Positions 43,059-53,600 of a stretch of DNA of 64,000 nucleotides are shown one piece after another; within the stretch, counting starts at the first letter, position 1, and every line of letters starts with the position of its first letter. A model generated the notes under the pieces. The model did no database searches. It was given only the letters and a program-made list of their open reading frames with translations, and was not told the origin of the DNA. This DNA comes from Cylindrotheca closterium (taxonomy: Eukaryota; Bacillariophyta; Bacillariophyceae; Bacillariales; Bacillariaceae): assembly GCA_933822405.4 (NCBI GenBank), contig CAKOGP040001847.1, positions 302,415 to 366,414 of the forward strand, written 5' to 3'. The translations under genes were made by a program, and so were the position numbers.

Positions 43059-43472
43059 TGTGTCGCTGCGGTATGCTGGGGGTTGCATACCGGCAGATGC
43101 AGAACAGTTCTTGACGCAAGATATGTTTCTAGATGAAGGATCGCCAAGCCCAAGCTTGCTCAATTAGGGACCCATCCTTGACGACTAGCAGATTGAAGAG
43201 AGCCGCGATAGCTTTTCAATGACAGCATTCAGCATAACCATGAAGTAAATAGTCTCGGATGGAAAAAGGATGATGAACCCTCAGCAAGAATCACTTTTGA
43301 TAAAGAGAAAAATGGATGTATGGGGTATTAAAATAGAATTTACTAGTAGCCAAATACTAACGAAAGCTCGTGCTGTTCGAAGACTAGTGTTTCAGTGATA
43401 TTGTGGACGACTCCTATCTGTGGTCCAATCCAGTTTGCGTTTGAAGTCATCAGAAACCATTTGGACTTTTGG
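43059..43472. other. 3' flanks of kinase and methyltransferase, convergent
   Basis: No gene. A 14-bp segment within tgctgggggttgcatacc is missing from unit 2. Confidence 0.5.
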
Positions 43473-45437
43473 TCATTCAACTCTCGTCCATCGTGCCACA
43501 AAGAATCCATCAGAGCTGTCGATACGGATAGGTAGTAGATTAGAGCAGTGTCGAAAGTCTTTCCGGTTGGATTGTTCCTGTTCTTCTTGATTTTGATTTG
43601 GTGCATAAAGCAATGGTTTCCAGAGCATGCCGTCTCCTTTATTGGACGACGAGTCCTCAAAGCTTTCAACGACTTGTTCATTTTCGGAAGAGCAGATGGA
43701 ACAGGTGGCATACACCAGAGTTCCTCCCACTTTCACTCGTTTGGAAGCTTCTTGCAAAATGGAAAGTTGCAATTCTGGAAAGCGGTTCCTGATTTCATCT
43801 TCGTTCAGTTGAAATCTTTGGGATGGACGTCGTCTAAGTACACCTGTCGACGAACACGGTGCATCCACCAAAACCACATCTGCAAAGCTTTCTGGGTACC
43901 CTTGCCCGTTGACGCAAGCTGTAAGATTAGTAGTAGTCAGAATTTTCACCGTTGAACCAGCCTCTTGTAACCCAATCCGCGATAGACTGCCTTCCAATTG
44001 CTTTAGCCTATCGGAGACAATATCATGAGCAATTATGGTAGCGGTGACAGGGCTGCCAGTGAGAGAGCTCTCGCCATTCTTATTCTCTACGTGTTGATGT
44101 TGCATGACGATATGAGAAGCCAGTGCCAAAGCCTTTCCCCCATTCCCGGCACAATAGTCCACTGCTACAAATTCTCCATTATTGTCAAAAGTCGATTCTA
44201 TGGACTGGACAATGAATTGAGAACCGGCATCTTGTACTTCAAAATATCCGTCCTTCCAGGACGATAGGGACCAAATGGAAGATTTGGAAGGTGACCAAGA
44301 ATCATCCGTGACAAGTTGAATATAGGCTGTATTATTCAACGCATCGGTACCGTTGCGGTGGTAATTCCATTGAGCAGGCACAATGGGAGCGCTGCGAATC
44401 CCGTGGCGATTGGACAAGAGGGATTGTAGTTCCGAGTCAGATCTACAACGAATGGCATTGCGACGAATCGTAATAGGCCCAGGTGCATTGAACGTTTTTG
44501 CCATTTGTTCTGTCAGATCCAGTCCATATTGATCAATCAATAATTTTACAAAGAAGAGAGGAAGACTGTAGCGCACAGAGATCCCAAGTGCAGGATCCTT
44601 CACCACAGTCAAAAAGTCTGACAAGATCAATTCCATCGTAGACGAATCTTGTCCTTGCTCTTGCAAGTATTGTAGGTGGATATGAGCCATGACTCGTGAC
44701 AAATCCAACTTCTTGGCGTCGTCGTCGACCAAAGATATTGGATGTGTTTTTGAAGTTCTGACCAGAGAGTACTTGTAGGTACTGATGTCGACCCCATTGA
44801 TGGAACCTAAATCTCGAAGGGAGAGTCCATAGGTAGGAACTATGGAAGCTTCGTCATCTTGTCGTAGATTCTCTTGCTTGTCAAGAACTGCAATCAGGGT
44901 ATGATAATGCCGTATTCTCATGATGGATGTTCCGAGCAGAAGATCAGACAGAAACTTTCGGGTTTGACGCCTTTCCTCAGCGGCATTGGGACTACCGCTA
45001 TCCATCCACTGTGTGACTTCTTTCTGGTATTCTCGTAGCACCCTCCTCAAGGCCTTTTCTGCTGTAATAGTCTTATTCTTGGAAAGAGACATGTTGCGCA
45101 AATTGTCAGTGCCATCCATCCTACCATCATCTCCACCGAAAAATACTGGGACCAATCCTCGTGCCACCATTTCCGTCAATTCTTGCTGACGTTCCTCGCC
45201 CAAAGCCACATATTTCAAGGTAGAACAAGCTATTCGCGTCGTTCTATGAGATAGTATTGGCAGCAGCCCTGGTACGTTATGATAATGTCGTCGCATTTGG
45301 GTAATTGATGGCTGAAAAGCTAGCGTCGTTATTGTTGTAGTACCAGTCCACATCAAAAGCAGACAGGCAAAAATCTTTCTTTGTATACATTCCATACTTC
45401 GGAAGGCTAGTTTACTTCCTTGCGATTGCATTGGCAA
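43473..45437 (-). CDS. RsmB/NSUN-family RNA 5-methylcytosine methyltransferase, intact copy
   Basis: 654 residues, intronless. A hydrophobic N-terminus (KIFACLLLMWTGTTTITT) followed by LAFQPS resembles a diatom plastid signal/transit boundary, so the target may be plastid rRNA. The N-terminal third is an NusB-like helical region. All catalytic motifs of the family are present: EVQDAGSQFIVQ, the SAM loop VDYCAGNGGKALALA (about 429), VLVDAPCSSTGVLRRRP (about 527) and the nucleophile motif YATCSICSSEN (about 579). The end DGFFVARW is also standard. The layout matches bacterial RsmB, which methylates 16S rRNA. Organellar location is inferred. Minus strand, convergent with the kinase; the retroelement lies about 220 bp upstream of its start. 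Confidence 0.87.
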   Translation of the reverse strand: MPMQSQGSKLAFRSMECIQRKIFACLLLMWTGTTTITTLAFQPSITQMRRHYHNVPGLLPILSHRTTRIACSTLKYVALGEERQQELTEMVARGLVPVFFGGDDGRMDGTDNLRNMSLSKNKTITAEKALRRVLREYQKEVTQWMDSGSPNAAEERRQTRKFLSDLLLGTSIMRIRHYHTLIAVLDKQENLRQDDEASIVPTYGLSLRDLGSINGVDISTYKYSLVRTSKTHPISLVDDDAKKLDLSRVMAHIHLQYLQEQGQDSSTMELILSDFLTVVKDPALGISVRYSLPLFFVKLLIDQYGLDLTEQMAKTFNAPGPITIRRNAIRCRSDSELQSLLSNRHGIRSAPIVPAQWNYHRNGTDALNNTAYIQLVTDDSWSPSKSSIWSLSSWKDGYFEVQDAGSQFIVQSIESTFDNNGEFVAVDYCAGNGGKALALASHIVMQHQHVENKNGESSLTGSPVTATIIAHDIVSDRLKQLEGSLSRIGLQEAGSTVKILTTTNLTACVNGQGYPESFADVVLVDAPCSSTGVLRRRPSQRFQLNEDEIRNRFPELQLSILQEASKRVKVGGTLVYATCSICSSENEQVVESFEDSSSNKGDGMLWKPLLYAPNQNQEEQEQSNRKDFRHCSNLLPIRIDSSDGFFVARWTRVE

Positions 45438-45653
45438 GAATTCAAACCTAGGAAGGAATCATACTATTTGCACATGAGTTTGTTGTGACGCAAAGAGGAC
45501 TAATGAGGCTCGGGTTGCTCTCACAACAATCGCTCGTGTGGCTCTGACAATATGTTATTGATGATGAACTGCATGTCATCGTCTGGCCTACTGCGCGCAA
45601 CGGACCATTCGTGACTTCGTTTCAGTCACTACCGTCTTAGTTCTTCATTATTT
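45438..45653. promoter_or_regulatory. Methyltransferase upstream region with shared hairpin-bearing element
   Basis: The short space between the methyltransferase start and the retroelement must hold the promoter. Bases 45573-45665 contain GTGACT-TCGTTTC-AGTCAC (a 6-bp stem). They match 63577-63685 over about 100 bp, and 58452-58544 in unit 2. Whether this element is promoter DNA or the 3' end of the retroelement is unresolved. Confidence 0.4.
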
Positions 45654-45911
45654 TCAAATTTGTTTTACTATCGAAGATAGCCAACTGGCGCCTACCGCCT
45701 GAGTTCTTCCGTGAGGGATTCTTTCTTGGTGCGATTGCTCATCCTTCTCAATCGCTTTGGATTTCGCGTCCGCTGCTCCGTTCTGATTTCCAGGATGATG
45801 TTTGGGACAAACTTTCATTAGTAATTGAGAGGCTTCAACAAGCAATGCAGAACCTATTTGAGCTAGTCCCTGTGGAAGAGGATTTTTGTCCTGGATGCTG
45901 TGGACATCCAA
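45654..45911 (-). pseudogene. Frameshifted C-terminal end of the retroelement RNase H
   Basis: This frame continues the RNase H fold after the main reverse transcriptase frame ends: NPLPQGLAQIGSALLVEASQ and HHPGNQNGAADAKS correspond to the closing helix and H-x-x-G-x-x-N-x-x-A-D motif. It is in another frame, so a frameshift separates it from the main part. Copy in unit 2: 58533-58790. Confidence 0.65.
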
Positions 45912-47521
45912 GACACAGCCGTTGTATTATCGATCAATAAAGCTAAAATGTAGCCCCCATTGATGGGGCCAAGAAGTATCACACATTTGATACAGATCCA
46001 AAGGTTGATGAGTGCACCCAGATATTCCAATGGGTTGATGTGTAAGAAACCATCAGGTAACGCTGGGTCATTAGATGAGATTTTTATTTCACGCATCTCA
46101 AAACCCGCTTCGACAAGAGTATCACGGGTCAGGCGCCAAAGGAAACTGAAATTGGCACTCCAGCCACCCAAGCCACCATAGCCTGCGTCGGAATATGCAC
46201 TATGAGTGTAGTCACGATCCAGGTACAAAGCGATAGGCCGAGACCAAAGTGGGCTGTCCTCAGGCGCCAATAATGTCTCCAACAGTTGATGGATTGTAGC
46301 AACTGCCACACGCAATAGGTAGATACGAGAACATGTCCACCAGCTTCGTTTGTCGGAGAAGGCATTCTTGGCAGCCTGTGTCAGTGCATTTTGCAAGTTA
46401 AAGCTCAAGAAATTGCCCCATGGTGCAATTTCAGATGCGGAGCGGACAATACCAACAATCTTTGCCATCTCACAAGGAGAAACGCAACGTGGATGAAGTT
46501 TCAGGATGTCCACCAACTGTGAATGCAAGTCTTCCCGTTTGTAGAGTGGCCAAGAAACCGTCATATTGTGTGTATTGATACAAAATCCTAGAAACAAAAA
46601 GGTTTCTGTAACCTCAGGTTCCCACTTTTTGTCCTGGAGGCAGTCACCACGGCGATTATCACCATGACCAAAAACCTCAAAGGCAGACATCACACTGTGA
46701 TTGATTGCTTGCTTGATATGTTCAGCAAAGGCGGCAACTGCATTGTCGTCAACATAGCTAGCATTGTACATTTGAACAAGTTCGGTCACAGACAACGGTG
46801 GGTGACGGGAATCAGCAGGGACCGTGCACAAAGGAGTGGAAGTATCAATGGCAATGGTACATTTACGGACCAGCGCATGTAATTGTTCCAAAGGAACATC
46901 AACACGACAAGTTGCCAAGACCTCCCGTAGGTTGGCAAGAACACAATAGAATGATGGAGCATTCCTTGAACCAAACACCTGGCCCACTGGGACAATCAAA
47001 TAGTCTGAGTATACACATGCAAATGCCACAGCTACATCTGGATGATAAAGCACACGTTGAAAAGCGGCTTCAATATTGTCAGCATGAACCAAAATAGGAC
47101 TTGTTGGTTTGGTGATGCGCATACGGAGAACTTGACGTAGCAACCTCTTGAACGCAAACTGGTAGTGGATTGGAGGGCACTGCTCACTGGACTTATCTTG
47201 CTTTGGTTTGGGGATATAGGTGTTGATTGATCCTAAGTCGTCAGGACCATTGGAACAGTCAATGCAAATCCGACCTTTACCTTTGTCAAAAACCCACTGG
47301 ATAGGATTAATAACCAGACCTGGGATGAATTGGAACACAAACCGTAAATAGTGAATATGATAAGCCTTCCATTCTTCTTTTGCAAACTTCTCCTCAACTT
47401 TGGAAGAATTGGCAGCAACTGCTGGATGGTTATCATATTCTTCTCTAAGTACAGTAGCAGACATAGGAGTCCTGTATTGGGCTTTGATAGGAACACCTTC
47501 AGTTTGGATGTGATAAGCCAC
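45863..47521 (-). CDS. Retroelement reverse transcriptase/RNase H, unit 1
   Basis: An open frame of 552 codons beginning at a GTG, so the true start is upstream in another frame. RT blocks: VFDKGKGRICIDCSNGPDD, the first aspartate in VHADNIEAAFQRVLYHPD, FGSRNAPSFYCV, and the catalytic YVDDNAVAAF. The RNase H acidic residues are in YSDAGYGGLGGWS, the Glu of PLEYLGALI and LIDNTTAVSWM. The fold copies element RNA into DNA. The frame is open, but the gag and RNase H tail are broken, so the element is probably inactive. The YVDD box and the DNTTAVSW style resemble DIRS/Ty3-type elements in protists and fungi. Confidence 0.8.
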   Translation of the reverse strand: MAYHIQTEGVPIKAQYRTPMSATVLREEYDNHPAVAANSSKVEEKFAKEEWKAYHIHYLRFVFQFIPGLVINPIQWVFDKGKGRICIDCSNGPDDLGSINTYIPKPKQDKSSEQCPPIHYQFAFKRLLRQVLRMRITKPTSPILVHADNIEAAFQRVLYHPDVAVAFACVYSDYLIVPVGQVFGSRNAPSFYCVLANLREVLATCRVDVPLEQLHALVRKCTIAIDTSTPLCTVPADSRHPPLSVTELVQMYNASYVDDNAVAAFAEHIKQAINHSVMSAFEVFGHGDNRRGDCLQDKKWEPEVTETFLFLGFCINTHNMTVSWPLYKREDLHSQLVDILKLHPRCVSPCEMAKIVGIVRSASEIAPWGNFLSFNLQNALTQAAKNAFSDKRSWWTCSRIYLLRVAVATIHQLLETLLAPEDSPLWSRPIALYLDRDYTHSAYSDAGYGGLGGWSANFSFLWRLTRDTLVEAGFEMREIKISSNDPALPDGFLHINPLEYLGALINLWICIKCVILLGPINGGYILALLIDNTTAVSWMSTASRTKILFHRD

Positions 47522-50150
47522 GTGGTTCTTTCAAACAAGCCAGCAAAGTAACAGAGGCAAAGCGACAAAGAGAGGCATATTGACGCCACTGAGGCAACGC
47601 AATAATCACTTTGTGTCTATCCACTGTCAACAGAAAGCCCCAAGCATAATGAATCATGGATCGAGGGTTGACCTTTGCGTGGGTACCATAGCGATCTTTG
47701 TGCACTTTTCCAAAACCCCATTGTCTTTTGCAAGTAGTCTTCCAAGGACAAGAGAACGGAAACTCCAAAAGCAGAGAATTTTTCGCCAAAGCCGGAGTCA
47801 CCAGGGTCAGCACGTTATAATCTGTTTCATCCAAATAGTTGCTTGCCTGTACCAGGTGGGCAATCAGCATAAATGTCGGCTGAACTTGTCCATTTCCAGG
47901 AATATTTTCATGTAGCGTCTTGGTAGGAGTGTTGAATTTCTTCTCTTTTCCCCATGGTAGACATGGCACAATCTTAAGAGGCAACTCACGAATTGGAAGA
48001 TATTGCCAGTCCCAATCTCCAGGCCATCTGTTCTTGATCCGAGCTGGTGGTGTCTTGTGAAACCGACGCCTTGGGGGAACCATGATCTTTACTCTGTCTG
48101 ATACCACTGGCTTGGAGTCGTGCTCCACAAGCTGGGCCCCTTCGAGTGCCAGTGGATCCCATCACCAAGTTGTACTTGGAGTCAGTTTCTTGAATGCCTT
48201 GCTGGGCAAAATATGATCGTGATACTTCTTTATGAAATTGACAATTGGCTTCCAATCCTCTTCCTTGTAGTTGGCCGCGGACCAACGCGCATCATTCAAA
48301 TCGATATGAAGACGTGTTTTGCCAGCATAGCGGCCCACCTTGTGGGTCTTACAAGTCCCGGGTTTGGAACAAGTACAATGGCCCTCAAAGGTTGAATTTA
48401 AACAGATCGGATACAATGTGTTCTTACCAGAAGTGCGTTTAGCATGAGGATCCACAATCAAGGGATAGGTGCCCCGTTGGACCACTGGGTATAACATTTC
48501 CGACGGAGATTTCTTTCCCAAAGGAGTGACAGTATGATTCCACACAAATAGTGGACTGGTGTTACGAAAGGGAACATTCTCTTTATCATCCCGAGTACGC
48601 TCCGTCGTCTTTGGCTTTGGTAGGTCCAAAAGCCGTGAAGGCGCAGCTTTTTCAGGGGCAAAGAAAGGTGAAGAAGACATCGCCCACGAACATTCGTTTG
48701 GAGCAGTATACCGACCAGCTCCCCAATTGCGCTGTATGCGAGTATAGTAGTCATGAAGAACATTTACTACACTCTCCGTCTGAGCCATAAAACCTGCACG
48801 GCACCAACATAAATACTGCATTACGGTCATTTGTGGGCCACACATCACTAATACCATAATTTTCCACATCATGTCAAATACGATGGTCAACGAACTTCTT
48901 CAGAATGTGAAATAGTTCACTCAAATCGCGAACGTAAGCAGCTGTACACTGTGCAGGTGTCTGAGCCCATCTATGACCCAAATTTGTGTTCAGGACATAT
49001 TGACATATGTGTTGCAAACAATGACCAAAGAGTGAACTGCAGAAAAGCTCATCATTGTAATCTCCGTTATCCGAAGTTGGGTTTGTAAAGCCCAAGAGTG
49101 CAAAATGATAGTATATCACCAGCGCAAATGCTTTCATCTGCTGCCAACTTAATCCGTCACTTGGTAGGTAATCAGAAGAAAAGTCTTCCAAAATACAGGG
49201 TAGGAATGCTAGCAATGAAAACCGTTTGGATGTTCCTGGTGGTGGAGCGCTGTCAGGATCCACCCACCATGTAGCAATATCAAAACTACACTTGATGAAG
49301 TCACTGTCCACTACGGACCGCAAATCACGTTATAGCTCTCCAACTTGCGAGAATGTTCCAAATTGGTATTTGGTTCGGTACTCTATAGCCGTACAAACAA
49401 TATTCGCAGCCACACTGCCATCATTTTTGTAATCAAACCCTTCCAGACATCTACGCCCAATTTCTGTTGGTAGTCCAAATTGGAGAACGTCAGATGCCAT
49501 TCGATCACCAAGAGATGTTCGCACCATCCCCACCGTAGGAGGGACTGGATGCAACAACCAATATCCAATTGCCTTCAATTCCGGGGGCAACAAGGGCGCT
49601 CCATGTCCAAATTAATACTGGCAGTCCGCACAGGGGTATATTTGGACCGCGAATTTGGCTTGTTTGTGGTGAATCCGGGATGGGCCGGATAATAATCCAT
49701 TGGATACACTGCACCTCTGTACCCTGCGGGATAAGATAGGTTTGGATGCAAAGCAGTAGTGAGGAGAAGGTATCCCTGGCGATGCCGGAAACATCTGTTG
49801 ATGGTGCATCGGTGTTGGCAACCCAGGCGCCGGCAATCCTGTGTGATGTCCAGCAATCGGGGACGGGCCCCTAGGGGTAGGATCAATTTGGACGCGTGGA
49901 CCTTGTTGGAATGGAGAATTCCATGTTGAATTGTGGATTCCATTAGGAGGCATACCTTGGGCTGGCGACTGGAGTGGTATGTTTGTACCGTTCATAACAC
50001 CAGCAAACGGATTACCTCCTGTGGCATCTTGGAAATAAAGGTATTTCTTGATTTTTACTAAACTCGCACACAAGTTCGATAAATTGATCGGACTTGGTGT
50101 TGCGGAGCAATGATGTTGAGACGGTCGTTCGACCGTCGTCAGTATGATGA
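47522..50150 (-). pseudogene. Broken gag-like region of the retroelement, unit 1
   Basis: The frame starts with MDSFHHTDDGRTTV at about 50147 and is rich in Pro/Gly/Gln/Asn in the first 150 residues. It then passes a helical section (FGLPTEIGRRCLEGFDYK, LGHRWAQTPAQCTAAYV). Later it contains a short Cys/His cluster (CTCSKPGTCKTH), possibly nucleic-acid binding. In-frame stops lie near 49612, 49327 and 48159, frame changes near 48880 and 47500, and a one-base insertion near 50060 shifts the start relative to unit 2. It is non-functional as it stands. Confidence 0.7.
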
Positions 50151-50617
50151 AAGGAATCCAATGATTCGTTCTCGAGCTTTCGTCTACGCGTTATTAGATA
50201 TTATTGCGTTGTCATTTTTTAAACAGTAAGAGATCAATAAACAAAGCTCCCAACTGATTATAGAGTGCAAAGGAGATTTTGACCACATCAAAAATCAATG
50301 GTCGTGTTTATTTTGTCTTGAGAACAATTTGGAATCTCGCGTGTGTCGGTCTTTTGCTGAAACATTTATTATTAATTTTGGTGCGTCCAAAATTGAAAGG
50401 CACTGTTTCGAAATTTTTACATAGAAAACAGACCGCCACATTTTCTATTCTAACCTTCGATCTTGCGTCTGTCTTGATCCAAGATTCGAAATATATATGG
50501 CGGGAGGTCATTTACATCCAATTCAGTGTGTTTCCTACTGTCACCGTTTCTGAACTGACTGAACAACCCTTGCCCACACAATCGGTTCACAAATTTCAAA
50601 ACAAACTGAATTGAAAG

Positions 50618-53600
50618 ATGGTCAAACTTCATCTATCCCTTGCTGCTGCCTTTGCAGCATTTACGCTCACCACTGCGGAGAAAGCTCCCGGTGATATTAT
50701 TGAAATGAAAATGGCGACCACTGGACAAACGGATCAGATACGCATTCTCACCAAACCCAGACCAGGCTACACCCCCGCGGCCGATGCTCCAAGCGTTTGG
50801 AATATGAAGGATGGCTGTGAGGATGTGAGCTCAGTCGATTTCATCTTTTCTCCTGTGGATGACGAATCCAAGTGCTGCAAGCTTGAGTCGCTCGATGGGT
50901 TCAACCTCTGGCCAGAACAACAAGGTTACACTATCCCTGGCGGAGCCAACATTGTTGCCCAAGAACAGTTCGCTCTCGACAATGGTTGCTTCGAGAGAAA
51001 CCGTGGATCAGGTGGCTCGTACACCCTTCAATCAGGCGAAACGTACAATTCCTACATGGCCCAATTTTTGTCTCACGACCAATCGACGGTATTCTTTGAC
51101 AATGTTGTGGAGTTCCACAAGTATGTATCCTACTGCTGTATTGATTTGCTTTGATACTCCAGTTTCTCACACTTTCGTTTGCAGCCAAGACATTGTTGCC
51201 ATTATTCACGACACCGACAAACTGAAGGAATCTGATCAATTATTCGCGCTTGGGGGGCAATCGACCTACAAAGATGTTCGCGATGATGAATGGAGGGGTT
51301 TTGAAGCCAACAGCCATCGATATGAATCCTTGCATGTCAATTGTCTTGCTCGACCAAGCCCTGGATCTTGTCCCGTTACTCTATCCACTGCCGTTAGCGA
51401 AGGTCCGTCAACTTTTTTTGAGTTTCATCGTGTTATGAGGTCGTGCCGCACGTTCTCACAGTCGTTCATCATCTTTCAGTTGCCGTATCCAACGAATCTT
51501 GCGAGGGTAGAGGTTGGGGCGACCCGCACATGGTCACTTTCGACGGTAAGGAATCCATTCTTCTCAACCACCAACATCAACCTCGATCGTCATTCTCACA
51601 CACCTGATTCGCTGTCTCAGGTCTTCGTTATGATGTGCATGTGAAGGGTGAACTAATCCTTGTGAAGTCATTGGACTCTGCCTTTGAGATCCAAGGTAGA
51701 ACCGAAGCCGTCGAAAACCACAATGCAAGACCTGCTGTCACTACCGGCATCGTCGTCAACGAAGTCGGTGACAACCCAAGAATCCAAGTCTCTTTGGCAC
51801 GCGACGCCAGTGACACGTACACTGAAGTACTTCGTGCCAGCGGTTGCCGTGGAGATCATTGCAACTGTCCTGTTCAGCTCTTTGTGGACGGCGTTGCCCG
51901 ACCAGTATCGTCCGGATCTGGCAATACTATGGCATCTGTGGCAGTGACTGGCGGCAATAGAATCACTATCCAGTACCCCGAAACAAAAGTCAAGGTTACG
52001 ATGGATGTCAGAAACTGGAGACAAACTTGCCACTTTTCCGTAACCTACACTTTGGCCGACTGTCGACCAAACGAGAATATCGTTGGTCTGGTTGGATCTC
52101 CAGACAACGAGTGGCGAAATGACTGGATGCAGCGCGATGGAACTCCAATTCCTATTCCTCCTTCTTTGAAAAAGGGAGCTGGATTCGAGCCAACTTATAT
52201 CTACACTCGGGATAACTGGTGCGTGGACAAGGAGTCCGACTCTTACTTCGAGTATGAAGCCAACACCGATTTTGCATTCTTCGATGAGTGCGACAACCCG
52301 TAAGTGCTGAAAGCGAAACATTCTATTATGATTATTGCTTTGCATACTGACCTGACTGTTCACTTCATGGGTTTTTTGGACAGATATGATCCTTCCTTGG
52401 AGCAAGCTGTTGCCAATGCGGATGCTGCAGTTATTGAGGAATGCCAAGGGGATGTGTTTTGCATTGTCGACAGCATTGCTCTTGGTCCAGAGGCTGCGGA
52501 AGCGTATCTTGAAGATCCAGCTCTTAACCACACTCTTTCACAAACAGCTTCCACCGATATTGAAATTGTTCTTCAAGGTGAGTTCCTAACTCTCTCTTCG
52601 TTCGAGACGCCTCTCTTTTGTATATATTTGTTTTCTTACGCTTGCTGTCTACGCAGTTCCTGATGAGTCTCCCGATCCCAACTGTCCCGTTTGCAAGGCA
52701 AGAGGTTGGGGCGATCGTAAGTCAGCTTTGCAGGATACAGGATATTTTTGTGTGGCTTCGCTAGTACGTGTACTGACTGTCCGCTTTTCCTTTTTGCACT
52801 TTGCAGCGCACATTATTACTTTCGATGGAGTTACTTACGACGTCCACGTCAAGGGCGAGCTAACCTTCCTCAAGAGTTTGAGCACCGATTTTGCCATCCA
52901 AGCACGGACACAGATCGTCGCCAACCATCCAAAGGGACCCGCTGTGACTACTGCAGTGGTTGTCCACGAGGACAGTACCTTGGGACTCCCTGTCGTTCAG
53001 GTTTCACTAGGCAAGGACGAGGACAGCGAGCTTGCAACTATGATTGGACCATGTGCCGTGCAGCTTTTTGTAGATGAGGAAGCCAAGGACATTCGACTTG
53101 GAACTGGATCTTCTGATGTCACCGTGCAGGTCAAGAACAAGCGAATTGTTGTCGAATATGCTTCGACCAACTTGCGGTTGGACATGGATGTGAAGGTGTG
53201 GCGCGACACTTGCCATTTTTCTGTGAACTATTTCTTGGCCGATTGTCGCTGTGATGAGACTTTGGTTGGGATTCTCGGTCAGCCTGATGGAGACAGCTAC
53301 AACGAATGGCACGATCACACTGGCAATGCTGTCGACATTCCATCCAACGGACGCAAGCGTCGCGGTATTGAAGCATACAACTATTCTATGACTTGGTGCA
53401 TTTCTGAGGAAGATTCCCACTTCACCTACGAGTCTGGAATGAATCATGGCACGTTCGACAAGTGTACCTCGGACAAGTAAGTTTTTCAAACCACCTGTAA
53501 TCCGGACATCTCCCGTGCTGCAGTACTAACGCATTAGTTTCCGATCACAGCTTTGATTTGGACATTGATGATCTGATCGAAAATGCTGATACGGACACAA

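Larger units (their letters stand above)
45654..50190 (-). mobile_element. Degenerate retroelement, unit 1 copy
   Basis: About 4.5 kb on the minus strand. A gag-like frame starts about 30 bp from the 5' tip and is followed by a reverse transcriptase/RNase H frame. No integrase, tyrosine recombinase or long terminal repeat is recognisable. The short leader, lack of LTRs and RNase H style leave the class open; DIRS-like or a truncated Ty3-type are both possible. The gag frame is broken by stops shared with the unit 2 copy, so it was dead before the duplication. Confidence 0.85.
36452..50220. repeat. Large direct tandem duplication, unit 1 (13.8 kb)
   Basis: The unit begins at tagagtgcaaaggag and ends at gttgtcatttttt. 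The same ends bound unit 2 at 50261-62999, after a 40-bp spacer unique to the junction. Contents in order: about 357 bp of upstream sequence, GDPH protein 2a, kinase, methyltransferase, retroelement, and about 30 bp of flanking DNA. Unit 1 is 1030 bp longer than unit 2; the indels I could locate by comparing gene coordinates add up to that figure. Confidence 0.95.
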